Source of the DNA: Acanthamoeba lenticulata
Lineage: Eukaryota; Discosea; Longamoebia; Acanthamoebidae
Reading direction: 5' to 3'
Length of the DNA: 21,809 nt
Assembly: GCA_002179805.1 (NCBI GenBank)
Contig: NAVB01000089.1
Span: 1 to 21,809, forward strand
Shown here: positions 9,242 to 18,438 of the stretch, in pieces
Numbering within the stretch: position 1 is the stretch's first letter
Layout of the letters: every line of letters begins with the position of its first letter
Notes under the pieces: generated by a model
What the model was told of the DNA's origin: nothing
Database searches by the model: none
The model's input: the letters and a program-made list of their open reading frames with translations, nothing else
Position numbers and translations under genes: made by a program

Positions 9242-9322
9242 ATCACTGGAAGGCAGCTGTGCTGCCAGCTTCGTTGACTTGTTGTTTTGAGTTTTTAGCG
9301 CCTCCTCTTCTTCTCTTGAAAA

Positions 9323-9328
9323 TTTATT
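9323..9328 (-). terminator. Polyadenylation signal AATAAA for AIM24-like gene
   Basis: AATAAA on the minus strand, 18 bases beyond the stop at 9347, in an AT-rich stretch between this gene and the ankyrin gene start (105-bp gap). Confidence 0.4.
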
Positions 9329-9346
9329 TTTAATTAGAGCAATTAA

Positions 9347-10126
9347 TTATTTCTCCACAAACTCGTATGGCTGCACGACCACAAATCCAGAGTCGCCTTC
9401 AAACATCATCTGCACACTGTCGCCGCTTCCACGACCCAAGAAGGTCTTGAGCTGAACGTCCAAGTGCAGCTTCGGCTTGAGATTGCCCGACCAGGCGACT
9501 GTGGCGGTCGGTGAAGTATAGACGGGCTTGCCGCTGCTCACGGGCAGCGTGAAGGGCTGGTAGAGCGTGGTCAGAGCGAGACGACCACTGCCGGTGAAGG
9601 TCACGTTGAACAGGCCGCCTTCCAACCAGCCGGCGGGAGTCTTCATCATCTTGATGTCCCAATGGAGAGACGGCTCAAAGGCGAGCAAGTTGGAGCCATT
9701 GAGCACGAGTGACTCGCCCCCCTTGAGCTCCACAATCTGCTCGTTCCTCTTCTGTATCAGCACAAAGATTTAAAGTGGGGAGAAGAAGAAGAAGAAGAAG
9801 AAGGCGACCTTGACGCACTTGCCCAAGTCGGCAAGGAACAGATTTCCAGTCCCCTCCGCCTTGGACAGCAACACTTGCTCATCAGTGACAGCCCGTTTGA
9901 TCATCTTGGTCAGGCCGTGGGCCAAGGAGCTCTCCCTGGAGATGCTAATGGAGCCGGTGACGGCGATCATGCTTCCTCGCTTCATCCACACAAAGTTGTT
10001 GTCGAGCGCAATGTTCAGAGTGCGGTCGTTCGTCAGAGAAAAGCTCTCCTGGCCGTCCGAAGTCTGAGCCACCAGGCTGGTCAGCTGCGAGAAGCCATCG
10101 TCAGATCTCTCGCTCTCGTTGTTCAT
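9347..10126 (-). CDS. AIM24-family protein
   Basis: Exons 10126-9809 and 9751-9347 join in phase 0 across a 57-bp intron (donor AAG|GTCGCC, then a TTC run; acceptor ATACAG). The product is 240 aa starting MNNESERSDD. Features typical of the AIM24 (formerly DUF124) beta-sandwich are the central GSMIAVTGSISI, the ...GTGNLFLADLGKCVK block, ESLVLNGSNLLAFEPSL and a closing GDSGFVVVQPYEFVEK. The fungal namesake is linked to mitochondrial inner-membrane organisation; prokaryotic relatives are of unknown function. No obvious mitochondrial targeting peptide is seen, so location is open. The 193 bp upstream separate it from the copy B fragment. Confidence 0.85.
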
Positions 10127-10318
10127 GGCTGCGATTTTGTTGTTTTCTCTTTGGTGAGCTCCTTTTTTTCACAGCTCGCAAACTTGGTTCGCGTGCAACG
10201 GCACAAATAGGCACCTAAGAAAGACCAAAAACGGTATGATCTCTTCCAGTTCGTAAAACGAAAATATTTACTTTTACAGGCAATAACAATAAATATGGAT
10301 GACGTAACAACAGCTACA

Positions 10319-10730
10319 TCAGAGCTTGTCGTCGTCGATCACGCTAAAGTTGATTTGGTCGCCGCTGATCTCCTGGCGCTGGCGCCGCCACATGATGACC
10401 AAGCCCGCTGTGATGGCCGCCGCCACGACCACCACCGCCACGGGAATGGCCACCGCCACGCCCACGATCAGGCCCGTGTTGGAGTCGCCTCCGCCCACGC
10501 CGTCGCCGCCGTCGCGCGTGCCCAGCAGCAGAGGCCCACGCTCGGATCGTACTCCAGCGACCGCCGGAACCGAGGCAGCTCCACCACCACCTCGTACTCG
10601 CGAGCCTTCTTGTCATTTGTCGCTGATGTGGCGCTGGTCGATGGCGTCATCACCACCATCGTCGCCGTCGCCACCGCCGTGACCAGACGACGACGGTTGC
10701 TGGCGGTGCCGATACTTGAAGAGAGCCATT
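10319..10730 (-). pseudogene. Surface glycoprotein family fragment B (3' end only)
   Basis: The minus strand encodes the end of the second extracellular domain (KAREYEVVVELPRF), the membrane helix and a tail ending VIDDDKL. Homology to E and F stops near 10730. A 4-base deletion near 10525-10530 (in the segment equivalent to VGLGVLLGTRD) shifts the frame, and the part before KAREYE is badly degraded. The 3' flank (TTACTTTTACAGGCA at 10268-10282) is shared with copy C at 12611-12625, so B and C are a recent sub-pair. Confidence 0.8.
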
Positions 10731-11021
10731 CACACGGTGGTCATCCTTAATGACAACTTCAAGAAAAGTAAAGAATATAAACGTGCTTCCTGGAAACAGC
10801 ACTTATGCATTGGCCCACTGCTTCCTGTGCTGCCTCCATGCGTCGTGTATTGGCTCCACCAGCGGCCTCTGCGACCCGGCCAAACCTCAGCAAACCACAG
10901 AACTTGTGCAATTCAACAAAGCAGCTAGATGAGGAAGATGCTATCGTTTTCTGTATTGAGCTTCAGACGAACTAAACGAAACAGCATCATTTCTGCTCTT
11001 ACTCTCTTCTACTTGTTGTGG
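10731..11021. other. Intergenic, no recognisable gene
   Basis: Short overlapping plus-strand frames without codon bias or domain signal. Nothing that I can support. Confidence 0.5.
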
Positions 11022-11267
11022 TCATCGAAGGTGTGACCACACACAGTGAAGAGCACCGTACGAGACAGGGTTGAAGCGTGCGCAGCCGTCCAGGTGCTTG
11101 CATGAGTAGAAGCCAGCAGTCTTGGGCTTGTCCTCAGCAGAGAGATTGGCAGGACTGATGGCCAGCTTGTCCTCGACAGAGGGATCGGTAGGACTCATGG
11201 CCAGCTTGTTCTCGGTAGAGGGATCGGCGACGCAGGAAGAAGTTTGGTTTGTTGCTTGAGTGGCCAT
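11022..11267 (-). CDS. Possible 81-residue protein with internal repeats
   Basis: Unrecognised. Starts at MATQATNQTSS (ATG at 11267). The frame is open upstream to 11339, but a CTACAG acceptor-like site lies just before the ATG, suggesting a 5' UTR intron. Residues 25-48 hold three imperfect copies of a 13-residue unit (DPSTENKLAMSPT, DPSVEDKLAISPA, NLSAEDKPK). The C-terminal third has Cys and His residues (CKHLDGC, then LHCVWSH) that might bind a metal. Whether it is translated is uncertain. Confidence 0.4.
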   Translation of the reverse strand: MATQATNQTSSCVADPSTENKLAMSPTDPSVEDKLAISPANLSAEDKPKTAGFYSCKHLDGCARFNPVSYGALHCVWSHLR

Positions 11268-11659
11268 TATGGACTGTAGGCAAGTGGAAGCGTAGATTAG
11301 TATATTGAAGAAGTAAGGCTCCAGCTGACTTTTGACCACACGACCCTACAACTCAAGTGAAAAGCACACAGAAACACCTCTTACACATCCTTGGTAAGGC
11401 TGGAGTTACCATTCTGTCAAGAAATGAAACACGTGCCGGTCCATCGACCGAAGCCGGAGATATGTTCGATAAAATGTCGACATGTCTGTTTGGTGGAAGA
11501 GAAATTTCCGCGAGTGAACAGATCCGCGTAGCAATGCAGTGATTACTGCATGTGAGATGTGACCTTCTTGTTCGACAACTGCCTTATCCCATTGACTTGG
11601 AGGGTGCTGTTTCACCAAGAAACTTGTGGAAGAGCGCAAATGGTGGTCCTTGAGAAGGG
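11268..11659. other. Intergenic, mostly promoter side of the beta-trefoil gene
   Basis: No gene recognised on either strand. It separates the small minus-strand frame from the plus-strand beta-trefoil gene, so both promoters probably lie here. Confidence 0.5.
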
Positions 11660-11667
11660 TATAAAAT
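11660..11667 (+). promoter_or_regulatory. TATA box
   Basis: TATAAAAT, 60-67 bases before the ATG at 11727, preceded by GAGAAGGG. Spacing fits a core promoter with a transcription start near 11690. Confidence 0.6.
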
Positions 11668-11726
11668 AACGACAGGGCCCAGTTAGTTTATTCAGCGCAA
11701 CCTCTGCAGTCCACCACACCACCAGC

Positions 11727-12542
11727 ATGACGACCTTACAGGATCAAATCACCTCCGGCCAGTACCGTGGAGACGTTGTCCTGAAGACTTGGCTTGGCAA
11801 GTACGTCGGAGGGGCCCTCAGCAAGCCTGACTACTCGACCCTGCGTAGCGTGTTTGAGATGGCACCGATCCATGGGGGATACTCCTTCAAGTCCCGCACC
11901 AACAACCTCTATCTCTGTGTCAATCGAGATGATGGTCATTTCAAGTGGTCGAGCGGTATGTTTCTTCCTCTGCCAGTGGTATTGTTACCAACTGCGAACT
12001 GACAAACCAACAGGTCGTGACACACATGAAACTTTCTACGTTAGTCTTCACCCAGCGGGAGGGTATACCTTCAGCGCAAAGGCCAGAGAAGGAAATGGTG
12101 GAATGGTCGTCGCGGCTGAGCCGGAAGGTCATCACGTTCACCTGATTGCCAACCGCGACGTAGTAAGCACATGGGAGCAGTTCTTCATCGAACCGTCCTC
12201 TGCTCCTCCTCAGACCAATCCTCAGCCGCCTCCGTTTGATTCTCGTGGGATAGCGTTCAGGTACTTTCTTTCCCCTCCTGGCCTTTTCGTCGCCGACGTC
12301 GTTGTGCCAGTGCCTCATCTCAACGCTTTTTCAACGCTCTTTTTTCTGCCTTGCACAGGTGCACTGACTGCGGGGTCATTCTGGCTTACTGCAACAATCC
12401 TCGGGCCCCCATGGGAACCCATTGCGTGATGCCTGCCATCAAGTGCCCGACAAAGAACTGCCCCAGAGACTACGATCCCCATGACAACAAAAAACCCTCT
12501 CTGGAGCACTGGCATCAGGATCCTTTCAGTTCATCGTTGTAA
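11727..12542 (+). CDS. Fascin-like beta-trefoil protein with Cys-rich C-terminus
   Basis: Exons 11727-11955, 12014-12260 and 12359-12542 give 219 aa; introns are 58 and 98 bp, GT-AG, with phases agreeing. Residues about 15-150 read like one beta-trefoil of the fascin/actin-crosslinking type: VVLKTWLGKYVGGAL, YSFKSRTNNLYLCVNR, TFYVSLHPAGGYTFSAK, HVHLIANRDVV and the closing TWEQFFIE. A Pro-rich linker (about 150-160) leads to a Cys-rich tail (CTDCGVILAYC, then HCVMPAIKCPTKNC) that may bind zinc. No signal peptide or membrane helix, so probably cytosolic. Ligand (actin, sugar or other) unknown. A TATA box lies upstream. Confidence 0.7.
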
Positions 12543-12648
12543 GCGTCTAGAGCAATAAGGCACTATCTGTTCTGTTCACCTCGCAAAGATCGTCGTTTCG
12601 ACGGAAAATGTTTACTTTTACAGGCATTTCGAAGTAGCAACCACTAGA

Positions 12649-14081
12649 TCAGAGCTCGCTGAGCTCCTTGTCATCAATCACGCTAAAGTTGATTTGGTCG
12701 CCACTGATCTCCTGGCGCCGGCGCCGCCACATGATGACCAAGCCCACCGTGATGGCCCCGCCACGACCACCACCGCCACGGGAATGGCCACCGCCACGCC
12801 CACGATCAGGCCCGTGTTGGAGTCGCCTCCGCCCACGCCGTCGCCGCCGTCGCGCGTGCCCAGCAGCACGCCGAGGCCCACGCTCGGATCGTACTCGAGC
12901 GACCGTACAAACGGCGGCAGCTCCACTACAACTTCGTACTCGCGAGCCACTCCAGTCTCGTTTCCTGCGCCGCTGATATTGACGGCGACGATGTTGTGGC
13001 AAATGGCGGTGGCGACGCCGTCGACCAGCGCCACATCAAAGAGTGACACTGTGGCCACCACCGTTGACGACGCCGATGACGACTGGCCGCTGGCGGCGCT
13101 GGCAAAGAGCGGCACGTAGAAGGTCGTCAGACCGCTTGTGGGCGTGCTTGGCCGGCTCGTCACGTAGGCAGTAGTCGACGGCACCAGCAACGACGACGAT
13201 GACGTTGTGTTTCCTGCAGAAAAGAGGCCAGCGAGGCGGTAGCGCACGGTTGTCCACTCACTTGGCCCCGATGAAGAGGCCGAGGAGGTGAAGTTGAGGG
13301 ACCACTTGACCTGATTGGCCGCGATGTCAAAGCTCACGTTGGCAAAAGTGGCTCGAGTAGTGCGCGAGTAGAAGGTGAACGACTGCGCGAACTGGATTGT
13401 GTTGCTGGCCAGTGCAGTCGTGTAGACATAGGCCGTGGTGCCTGTCGTCGTGTCGTTGACCTCTGCTCGCGTCATCCCTGTTGTACAGCCATTTAGTTTC
13501 GCGAAGAGAAAGAGACGCGAGGAAACACGAGGATAGAGGGGGGGGACCAGGAAGGCGCACCGAAGAGGTCTGAGGAAGGGACAGAGACGCCGCCCAGTGT
13601 GACCCCGCTGAGCCGTGACACGATGTTGGCCGGCTCGCCTGCTGATGTTGCGGCAGAGTCGGGCAGGATGGCGGACATGTTGAAGGTGGCCTCGTTCGAC
13701 GCAAAGGCCGCCGTCATGTTGGCCACTGGCACCAACTGCGGCAACGCCGCCGGTGAAGGAGACGGAGAGCACGACTTAGAACTCGTCGGCGTGGGCGAAG
13801 GCGAGCTGGAGAGTGACGGCGTCGGCGAGGCGGAGGGCGATGCGGTCGGTGAGCTCGAATGCGACGGCGAGATGGAAGGCGACGATGAGGCGGAAGGCGC
13901 TGGCGCGTTTGACGCAGGGAAGGCCGTCGGGCTGGCCAATCGGGTAGCGCAGCCGCCCACGGAGACGTAGGGCATGGAGCTCGTCTGGAGCATTCGCACC
14001 GAAGTCGTGTTGACTCCCGGCTGGCCTAGGCGCCATCGGGAGGTGTTCGCCTTCAACGTGATCTGTATCTTGTAGGTACCC
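12649..14081 (-). pseudogene. Surface glycoprotein family copy C, body
   Basis: Exons about 14081-13561 and 13477-12649 with the family intron at 13478-13560. The body begins abruptly at GTYKIQITLKANTS, inside the N-terminal domain, continues through VGGCATRLASP, a Ser/Pro stalk, LPQLVPVANMTAAF, the second domain and the tail ending ELSEL. A single-base deletion at about 12755-12759 (GGCCCCGCC where E has GGCCGCCGCC) shifts frame within the membrane helix. The missing 5' half lies inverted next door at 14103-14533. Confidence 0.8.
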
Positions 14082-14102
14082 TTCGACGCAGCTCAACGCG
14101 CG

Positions 14103-14533
14103 GGTGGGCCCTGTTTTCTTGGCGTTGTTGCTTTTGCGTGCGCGTGCAGTCGACGCGCAGATGCCACCGTCGTATTGTGGTGTGCTGGCCTCCACCGACG
14201 TGATTTCTGGTGCAGCAGCGCTCACCCAAAACATGCAACTCTCGCTCAACGTTAGCGACCCTACCCTCTACTTCACCAATGTCACCGTCTACTTCTCTGA
14301 TGTCGTAGGTACCAGTCAAACCACCTCAACAAGAACTCAGTTTTGTTTTTTGTTCTTTTTTTTGATTTTTTAACAAAATTCTTTTATCGTCTTCGATTCT
14401 TGTTGTGGCCAGATGCTGCCACGTTGAACGACAGCAAAGCGCAGCTCGTCTTGCCAAACACAACTCAAAAGTTCTCAAATATGTACTCGGGCTGGAGCGC
14501 CAGCGTGGTCACCTACACCTTCCCCGAACAAGC
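14103..14533 (+). pseudogene. Inverted 5' half of surface family copy C
   Basis: Plus-strand exons 14103-14308 and 14414-14533 around a 105-bp GT-AG intron at the family position. They read VGPVFLALLLLRARAVDAQ (signal peptide without its MPLG start), CGVLAS, LYFTNVTVYFSDVV, and after splicing LVLPNTTQKF and VVTYTFPEQ, where homology stops. This is exactly the part absent from the minus-strand copy C body, so a segment of about 430 bp has flipped in place. Confidence 0.8.
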
Positions 14534-14733
14534 AATGTTCGTTGCTCTTACGCCTTCTCTTTCTTCTTGTGCCTCCTCATTGCTTTGCATCTCTTATTTT
14601 GGTGTACAAAGATTCTCCAATGAGCCGGTGGGTGATAATCGCCACGATGGCCAATTAGTCTGCAGATACTTACAAAGCTTGTGCCATAACAAGAAAGACA
14701 TACACGTCGGCCAAAGTACCAACATCAACGACA
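14534..14733. other. Junction of copy C 5' flank and copy D 3' flank
   Basis: The left part is a pyrimidine-rich stretch of the kind seen just upstream of the other copies' start codons. The right part includes a variant (14662-14675) of the 3' element TGCAAGTATTCTGCA shared by D, E and F. No other gene is visible. Confidence 0.5.
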
Positions 14734-15687
14734 TCAGAGCTCGCCAAGCTCTATGTCGTCGTCCGCGCGCCGGCGCCACCACATGATGACCAGGCCCGCC
14801 ATGATGGCCGGCTCGCCTGCTGCTGACGTCACGGACGAGGAGGAGGAGCTGGGCAGGCTGGCAGACATGTTGAAGGTGGCCTCGTTCGACGCGAACTCGG
14901 CCTCACGTTTGTCACCGGCACCAACTGCGGCAACCCCGTGGAGGAGATGGTGAGGACGATGGCGAGTTTGTTGGCGTGGGCGACGCAGAGGGCGACGGCG
15001 ATGTCGAGACTGAAGTCGTAGGCGAGACGGAGGGCGACGGCGTCGGCGAGCTGGAAGTCTTCACTTCCGGTGATGCAGATGGCGACGGCAAGAGAGAGCT
15101 GGAAGGCGATGCTGTACTTGTCCCCGTCGGGCTGACCAGTGGAAGAGTGGCAGAGCAGCCGCCCACGGAGACGCGGGGCATGGGGCCGACTCGTACATAG
15201 GCACCAACTTGTTGTCTCCCGGCTGGCCGGTGAGCCACAAGGAGCTGTTTGCCTTTAGGTCGATCTGAATGGTGTAGTTGCCGACTCCGCCCAGATTCTT
15301 GGAGAAGGTGTAGGGCCAGAGTACAGGGAAGATAACGTTTTGGCCATCTGGAAAGCTGAGCTGCGCGTAGCTGTTCGACAACACACCGAGATCTACACAG
15401 AACAAACAACGACGAAGGAAAGGAAGAGGACGATGAGGAGGATGAACGAGAAGAACAAATTAGAGTGTGGTACCAACGTTGGCGGAGAAGTAGACCGTGA
15501 CGTCAGAAAAATAGATCGTGATATCGGTCACGTTGAACGAGATGCTCATCTTTTCAGCCGCTTGCGTTCCAGCGCCGGGGTCGGTGTAGGCCAGCGTACC
15601 ACACCGGTAGACAAAGGCGGCCTGGGCGCTCATGCTCAGCAGAAGCAGCAGCACCGCAAAGCCGAATGGACCCACGCCGAGCGGCAT
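14734..15687 (-). pseudogene. Surface glycoprotein family copy D, frameshifted and internally deleted
   Basis: Starts like E (MPLGVGPFGFAVLLLLLS at 15687); exon 1 is 15687-15474, intron 15393-15473, exon 2 from 15392. The frame is lost by a one-base deletion near 15182-15186 (before MPRVSVGGC) and at least once more near 14900-14945. At 14805-14810 the sequence jumps from TSAAGEPA directly to IMAGLVIMWWRRR, removing the whole second extracellular domain and half the membrane helix. The tail is also shortened, ending DDDIELGEL. The shared upstream elements are still present. Confidence 0.85.
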
Positions 15688-15805
15688 TGTGTCGCGCACC
15701 TGTACACTGCTTCGTGGCTGTTCCTCTTCTTTACCACCCCACGACAGGAACCAACGCCTCCCCGCTGAAAAAGGCGAACGAAAAGTGCAGCAATGGAGGC
15801 TCCTC

Positions 15806-15910
15806 ATTGGGTGAAATTATGGGGCATACTCTACTCTGATTGCAGGTTACGAATCTGGTTGGTCAGTCAGATAAGTGGGATTATATTATCTGCTGACGTG
15901 CTCCACTGCA
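15806..15910 (-). promoter_or_regulatory. Conserved upstream elements of copy D
   Basis: CACCCAAT (15806-15813) and TGCAGTGGAG.CACGTCA (15894-15910) on the minus strand match those of E and F. CACCCAAT ends 126 bases before the ATG. Confidence 0.55.
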
Positions 15911-15981
15911 ACCACGTTTATTCATAAAAACCTCCCAACATAAACCTAGTTGCGCAGCCTCTGTTTCTGTTTCGATAAAAC

Positions 15982-15996
15982 TGCAGAATACTTGCA
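15982..15996 (-). promoter_or_regulatory. Conserved 3' element of copy E
   Basis: TGCAAGTATTCTGCA on the minus strand, just beyond the stop of copy E. Identical at 18376-18390 beyond copy F, and variant at 14662-14675 beyond copy D. It may be part of the 3' end-forming signal, or only shared ancestry. Confidence 0.4.
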
Positions 15997-16029
15997 TAAC
16001 ATCCAACAAGAAAATACATACACGCAACA

Positions 16030-18011
16030 TCAGAGCTCGCTGAGCTCTCTGTCGTCGTCGATCACGCTGAAGTTGATTTGGTCGCCGCTGATCTCCTGAC
16101 GCCGGCGACGCCACATGATGACCAAGCCCGCTGTGATGGCCGCCGCCACGACCACCACCGCCACGGGAATGGCCACCGCCACGCCCACAATCAGGCCCGT
16201 GTTGGTCCCGCCCGAGTCACCGCCCACGCCGTCGCCGCCATCGCGCGTGCCCAGCAGCACGCCGAGGCCCACGCTCGGATCGTACTCGAGCGACCGCACG
16301 AACGGCGGCAGCTCCACCACCACCTCGTACTCGCGCGCCTTTGTGTCGTTGCCCGTGGCGACGGCGACGATGTTGTGGCGGATGGCGGTGGCGATGCCGT
16401 CGACCAGCGCCACATCAAAAAGTGACACTGTGGCCAGCACCGTCGACGACTGGCCGCTGGCGTCGCTGGCAAAGAGCGGCACATAGAAGGTCGTCAGCCC
16501 GCTTGTGGGCGTGTTGGGCCGGCTCGTCACGTTGGCTGCCGTCGACGGCACGAGGGACAACGACGACGAAGAGGATGTTGTGCCTCCCGCGGAAAGGAGG
16601 CCAGCGAGGCGGTAGCGAACGGTCGTCCACTCGCTCGGCCCTGGTGAGGAGCCCAAGGAGGTGAAGTTGAGGGACCACTTGACCTGGTTGGCGGCGATGT
16701 CAAAGCTCACGTTGGCGAACGAGGCGCGCGTGGTGCGCGAGTAGAAGGTGAACGACTGCGCAAACTGGATCGTGTTGGCCGCCAGTGGGGCGGTGTAGAC
16801 ATAGGCCGTGGTGCCTGTCGTCGTGTCGTTGACCTCTGCCCGCGCCATCCCTGTCGTGCATGTGTAGCATAATTTTAAAATATAAAAAGTAATAATATTG
16901 TCAGTTTTAACGTCAGCGATAAACAATAAAAATAGACGATCGTGTTTGTCGACAAAGGAGAAAAAAGCGCGAAAAGAGAGAAGACGAAAGAGACACGACG
17001 CGAGGCAGGGGGGGTGCCTGAGAGATCCGGGGCAGGAACAGGCACGCCGCCCAGTGTGACCCCGCTGAGTCGCGACACGATGTTGGCCGGTTCGCCTGCT
17101 GCTGATGTCGAGGAGGAGCTGGGCAGGCTGGCGGACATGTTGAAGGTGGCCTCGTTTGACGCAAAGGCCGCCGTCATGTTGGTCACTGGCACCAATTGGG
17201 GCAATGCCGTCGGTGAAGGATAAGGCGAGGACGATGGTGAACTCGTCGGCGTAGTTGACCCGGAGGGCGAGGGCGATGGCGTGGGCGAGATGGAGGGCGA
17301 CGCGGAGGACGACGGCGAACTAGTCGGCGTGGGCGACGCGGAGGGCGACGTTGTGGGAGAGCTGGAAGGTGACGGCGAGCCGGAAGGCGAAGACGAGATG
17401 GAAGGCGAGGGTGCAATTGTGCCAGCGCAGCCGCCCACTGAGACGTGGGGCATGTCCCCTGTATTGTACACTTGCACCGAAGGCGTGCTTGTTCCCGGCA
17501 TGCCTAAGAGCCATGCCGAAGTGACCCCATTCAACGTGATCTGGATGGTGTAGTTGCCCGTTCCGAGCGGTCTGTGTTCGGGGAAGGTGTAGGTGACCTG
17601 GCTGGCGCTCTCGCCCGTATACTGGTCTGAGAAGTTTTTGTGGACGCCGTCCGGCAGGCCGAGCTGCGCTGTACTGCCAGCCAACACAGGGATCTTGGCT
17701 GGCCACAGAAAAGAAAAGATGACAAAAAACAAAGGACGTTGAGTGCGATGGCACGCGCTGAGCGGTGAATTGGGGTCAGTCGTGGTGGTACCAACGACAC
17801 CGGAGAAATAGACGGTGATGTTCGTGATATAGAGCGTCGGGTCGCTCACGTGGAGCAAGATGCTCCTCTTCTCTATCGTTTGCAGTGACATGCCAAGCTG
17901 GACCGTGTTGGCCAGTTGACCACAGTCGGGTCCGACTGCTGCTTGTGCACTCATGCACAGCAGAAGCAGCAGCGACGCCGCAAAGCAAAATGGGCCCACA
18001 CCGAGCGGCAT
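16030..18011 (-). CDS. Predicted type I surface glycoprotein, family copy E (intact)
   Basis: Family not recognised. Exons 18011-17792, 17698-17018 and 16850-16030 give 573 aa with phases agreeing. Layout: signal peptide (1-24, MPLGVGPFCFAASLLLLLC); N-terminal beta-rich domain to about 168 (LYITNITVYFS, TAQLGLPDG, SQVTYTFPEHRPLGTGNY, VGGCAG); Ser/Pro stalk about 169-237, the longest in the array; LPQLVPVTNMTAAF; second domain (MARAEVNDTTTGTTAYVYT, FTFYSRTTRASFANVSFD, EYEVVVELPPF); membrane helix about 519-547; basic stop-transfer RRRR; 26-residue tail ending DDDRELSEL. Many N-x-S/T sites. Intron 16851-17017 has a GC donor (TCAG|GCACCC) where the other copies have GT. A cell-surface receptor or adhesion role is only inferred from the layout. 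Confidence 0.8.
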
Positions 18012-18114
18012 GGTGGTCTTACTCTCTACCCCTTGTCTCTTTTGCTTGGACTCTCTTTTGCGATTAGCGTCCTTGCAGCAAAACGGAAAGCTGTGCTGTC
18101 GTCACAAGGACTTC

Positions 18115-18205
18115 ATTGGGTGTATTTTTGGTCTTTTATCTCCCCAGATGGCTAAGTACAAATTAATCCAGATATTCTCTTTTGGTGACGTGGCTCCACT
18201 GCAAC
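18115..18205 (-). promoter_or_regulatory. Conserved upstream elements of copy E
   Basis: CACCCAAT (18115-18122), ending about 111 bases before the ATG, and GTTGCAGTGGAGCCACGTCA (18186-18205). The second contains an ACGTCA core like CREB/bZIP sites. Both recur before copies D and F. Confidence 0.6.
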
Positions 18206-18375
18206 AATGTGAAGTTCGGGGCATTAAGGTAGGGTGAAATGTGACGTGTTCTCATAAACATCCTGCGTAGCCTCTTTCTTTTTCTTCTCCTGCCTCGCCC
18301 GTGCCATACCTCCCCTTCTCAGTACGCCATCTCCTCTTCCTCACGATGCGCAACAGCTACTTTTTTTTTTAGTTT

Positions 18376-18390
18376 TGCAGAATACTTGCA
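18376..18390 (-). promoter_or_regulatory. Conserved 3' element of copy F
   Basis: TGCAAGTATTCTGCA, identical to the element beyond copy E, about 50 bases past the copy F stop. A poly-A run on the minus strand (about 18361-18371) follows it. Confidence 0.4.
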
Positions 18391-18438
18391 AAGCTTTTAA
18401 CTTAGAAAATACATACAACACACGCCACAACGACAACA

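Noticed and set aside
10326..10682. Plus-strand Pro/Thr-rich frames opposite the family 3' ends (also 12668-13119, 16115-16486, 18449-18889)
   Set aside because: Antisense shadows of the membrane-helix and domain 2 coding sequence. They recur only because the family recurs.
14104..14533. An independent plus-strand secreted-protein gene
   Set aside because: No initiator Met, and homology ends exactly where the copy C body begins; better explained as the inverted half of copy C.
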